From assembly GCA_026416215.1 (NCBI GenBank), contig JAOAFP010000033.1, positions 1-14,028 of the forward strand: a DNA stretch of 14,028 bases, read 5' to 3'. This document shows, piece after piece, positions 13,683 through 14,028 of the stretch. The translations under genes were made by a program, and so were the position numbers. Origin of the DNA: Negativicutes bacterium (GTDB lineage: Bacteria; Bacillota; Negativicutes; SKW292). Each line of letters opens with the position of its first letter. The first letter of the stretch is position 1. Below the pieces are notes generated by a model. It was given only the letters and a program-made list of their open reading frames with translations. It was not told the DNA's origin and searched no databases.

Positions 13683-14028
13683 ATCAATTCGGCCAACAGC
13701 CGCCGGACTGCCGCCGGCCGCTCGTCCGGGGGCAGTTTTTCGAATATAAGATCGATTGCTGTGTTGATAAACCGGCGTTCCCGTTCACTAATTATCCCCT
13801 GGCGCCGCCAGGCCAGGGTCAAATCACGCAACCCTTCGCGCGGCATTTCTGCCACATCGTCAGCCCGTACCTGCTCCGGCAGCGGCTGGCGTTCAGACAG
13901 CCGGACGATGCGGACAAAACCGTTGACGCCGCGCCGCGACTCCACCTTGAATCCCCGTTCAACGGTAAACCGGGTGTTTAGCACGTAGCTGACCTGCGAC
14001 GGCGCACACAGAATCCGCCCGGCCAGTT
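13679..14028 (-). CDS. ctsR: Transcriptional repressor CtsR, C-terminal part (5' end outside window)
   Basis: The frame is open to the right edge and supplies about 115 residues of a protein normally about 150 long; the start and most of the first helices are missing. CtsR is the dimeric winged-helix repressor of class III heat-shock genes (clp, ctsR operon) in Bacillota. The visible LCAPSQVSYVLNTRFTVERG matches the CtsR helix-turn-helix (CVPSQINYVINTRFT.ERG in Bacillus), followed by the wing ESRRGVNGFVRI and a helical C-terminal dimer/ClpC-type domain with GIISERERRFINTAID. The wing loop reads G-V-N-G where the family usually has four glycines. The TGA overlaps the next start by four bases. 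A short internal GTG at 13984 is not the real start, since homology continues upstream. Its operator would lie outside the window. Confidence 0.92.
   Translation of the reverse strand, partial: LAGRILCAPSQVSYVLNTRFTVERGFKVESRRGVNGFVRIVRLSERQPLPEQVRADDVAEMPREGLRDLTLAWRRQGIISERERRFINTAIDLIFEKLPPDERPAAVRRLLAELI

Noticed and set aside
13812..13822. A GGTCAAA half-site resembling a CtsR box (others near 3247 and 11930)
   Set aside because: CtsR operators need a tandem repeat of the heptad with a three-base spacer. Only single half-sites were seen, all inside coding sequence.
1..14028. Frequent GGCCGG/CCGGCC words as a possible dispersed repeat
   Set aside because: They are spread through coding regions with no constant flanks or spacing and fit the GC-rich codon use. 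Counting against a composition model would be needed to claim more.
1..14028. CRISPR arrays, tRNA or rRNA genes, insertion sequences, prophage or defence genes
   Set aside because: No regularly spaced direct repeats, cloverleaf-like segments, transposase motifs or known defence domains were seen on either strand.

Overview
The window looks like a chromosomal stretch from a GC-rich member of the Bacillota (Firmicutes), probably a clostridial or Negativicutes-type anaerobe. The evidence is a CtsR repressor, the lon-ysxC gene order known from Bacillus, a ComEB-type dCMP deaminase, a phosphate acetyl/butyryltransferase of the Ptb family, strong AGGAGG-like ribosome binding sites and several GTG starts. 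The species cannot be named from the sequence. No rRNA, tRNA, CRISPR array, transposase or phage gene was seen. The longest gene-free stretch is about 149 bases.

Right part (14028 down to 7681, minus strand): a tightly packed stress and housekeeping operon. It reads ctsR (its 5' end lies outside the window), a two-pass membrane protein with a CHASE4 sensor and a HAMP domain but no output domain, the ATP-dependent protease lon, the ribosome-assembly GTPase ysxC/engB, a Ptb-family acyltransferase, and a diacylglycerol-kinase-family lipid kinase. The genes overlap or nearly touch, so they are probably co-transcribed. The mcsA-mcsB-clpC genes that usually follow ctsR are absent here.

Middle part (7635 down to 4400): a divergent pair shares a 149-base intergenic region. 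On the plus strand is a UPF0309/SIS-domain sugar isomerase-like gene with an extended -10 promoter. On the minus strand is a DUF7916-type TIM-barrel protein followed by a GlmU-like protein (nucleotidyltransferase plus left-handed beta-helix acyltransferase). Together they suggest an uncharacterised sugar-phosphate or amino-sugar route. The plus-strand gene ends towards a hairpin-plus-T-tract terminator that lies inside the convergent lipid kinase gene.

Left part (4320 down to 1, minus strand): dCMP deaminase, then a MacAB-like tripartite export system encoded as separate adaptor, ATPase and permease genes, then a macro-domain ADP-ribose/O-acetyl-ADP-ribose hydrolase, then the start of an EcsC-family gene that runs off the left edge. 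Stop/start overlaps point to translational coupling through this run.

The most unusual points are the rearranged ctsR locus with an output-less CHASE4/HAMP protein, the changed glycine loop in CtsR, the three-gene sugar cluster with a palindrome at its putative transcription start, and the 83-base ysxC/ptb overlap.
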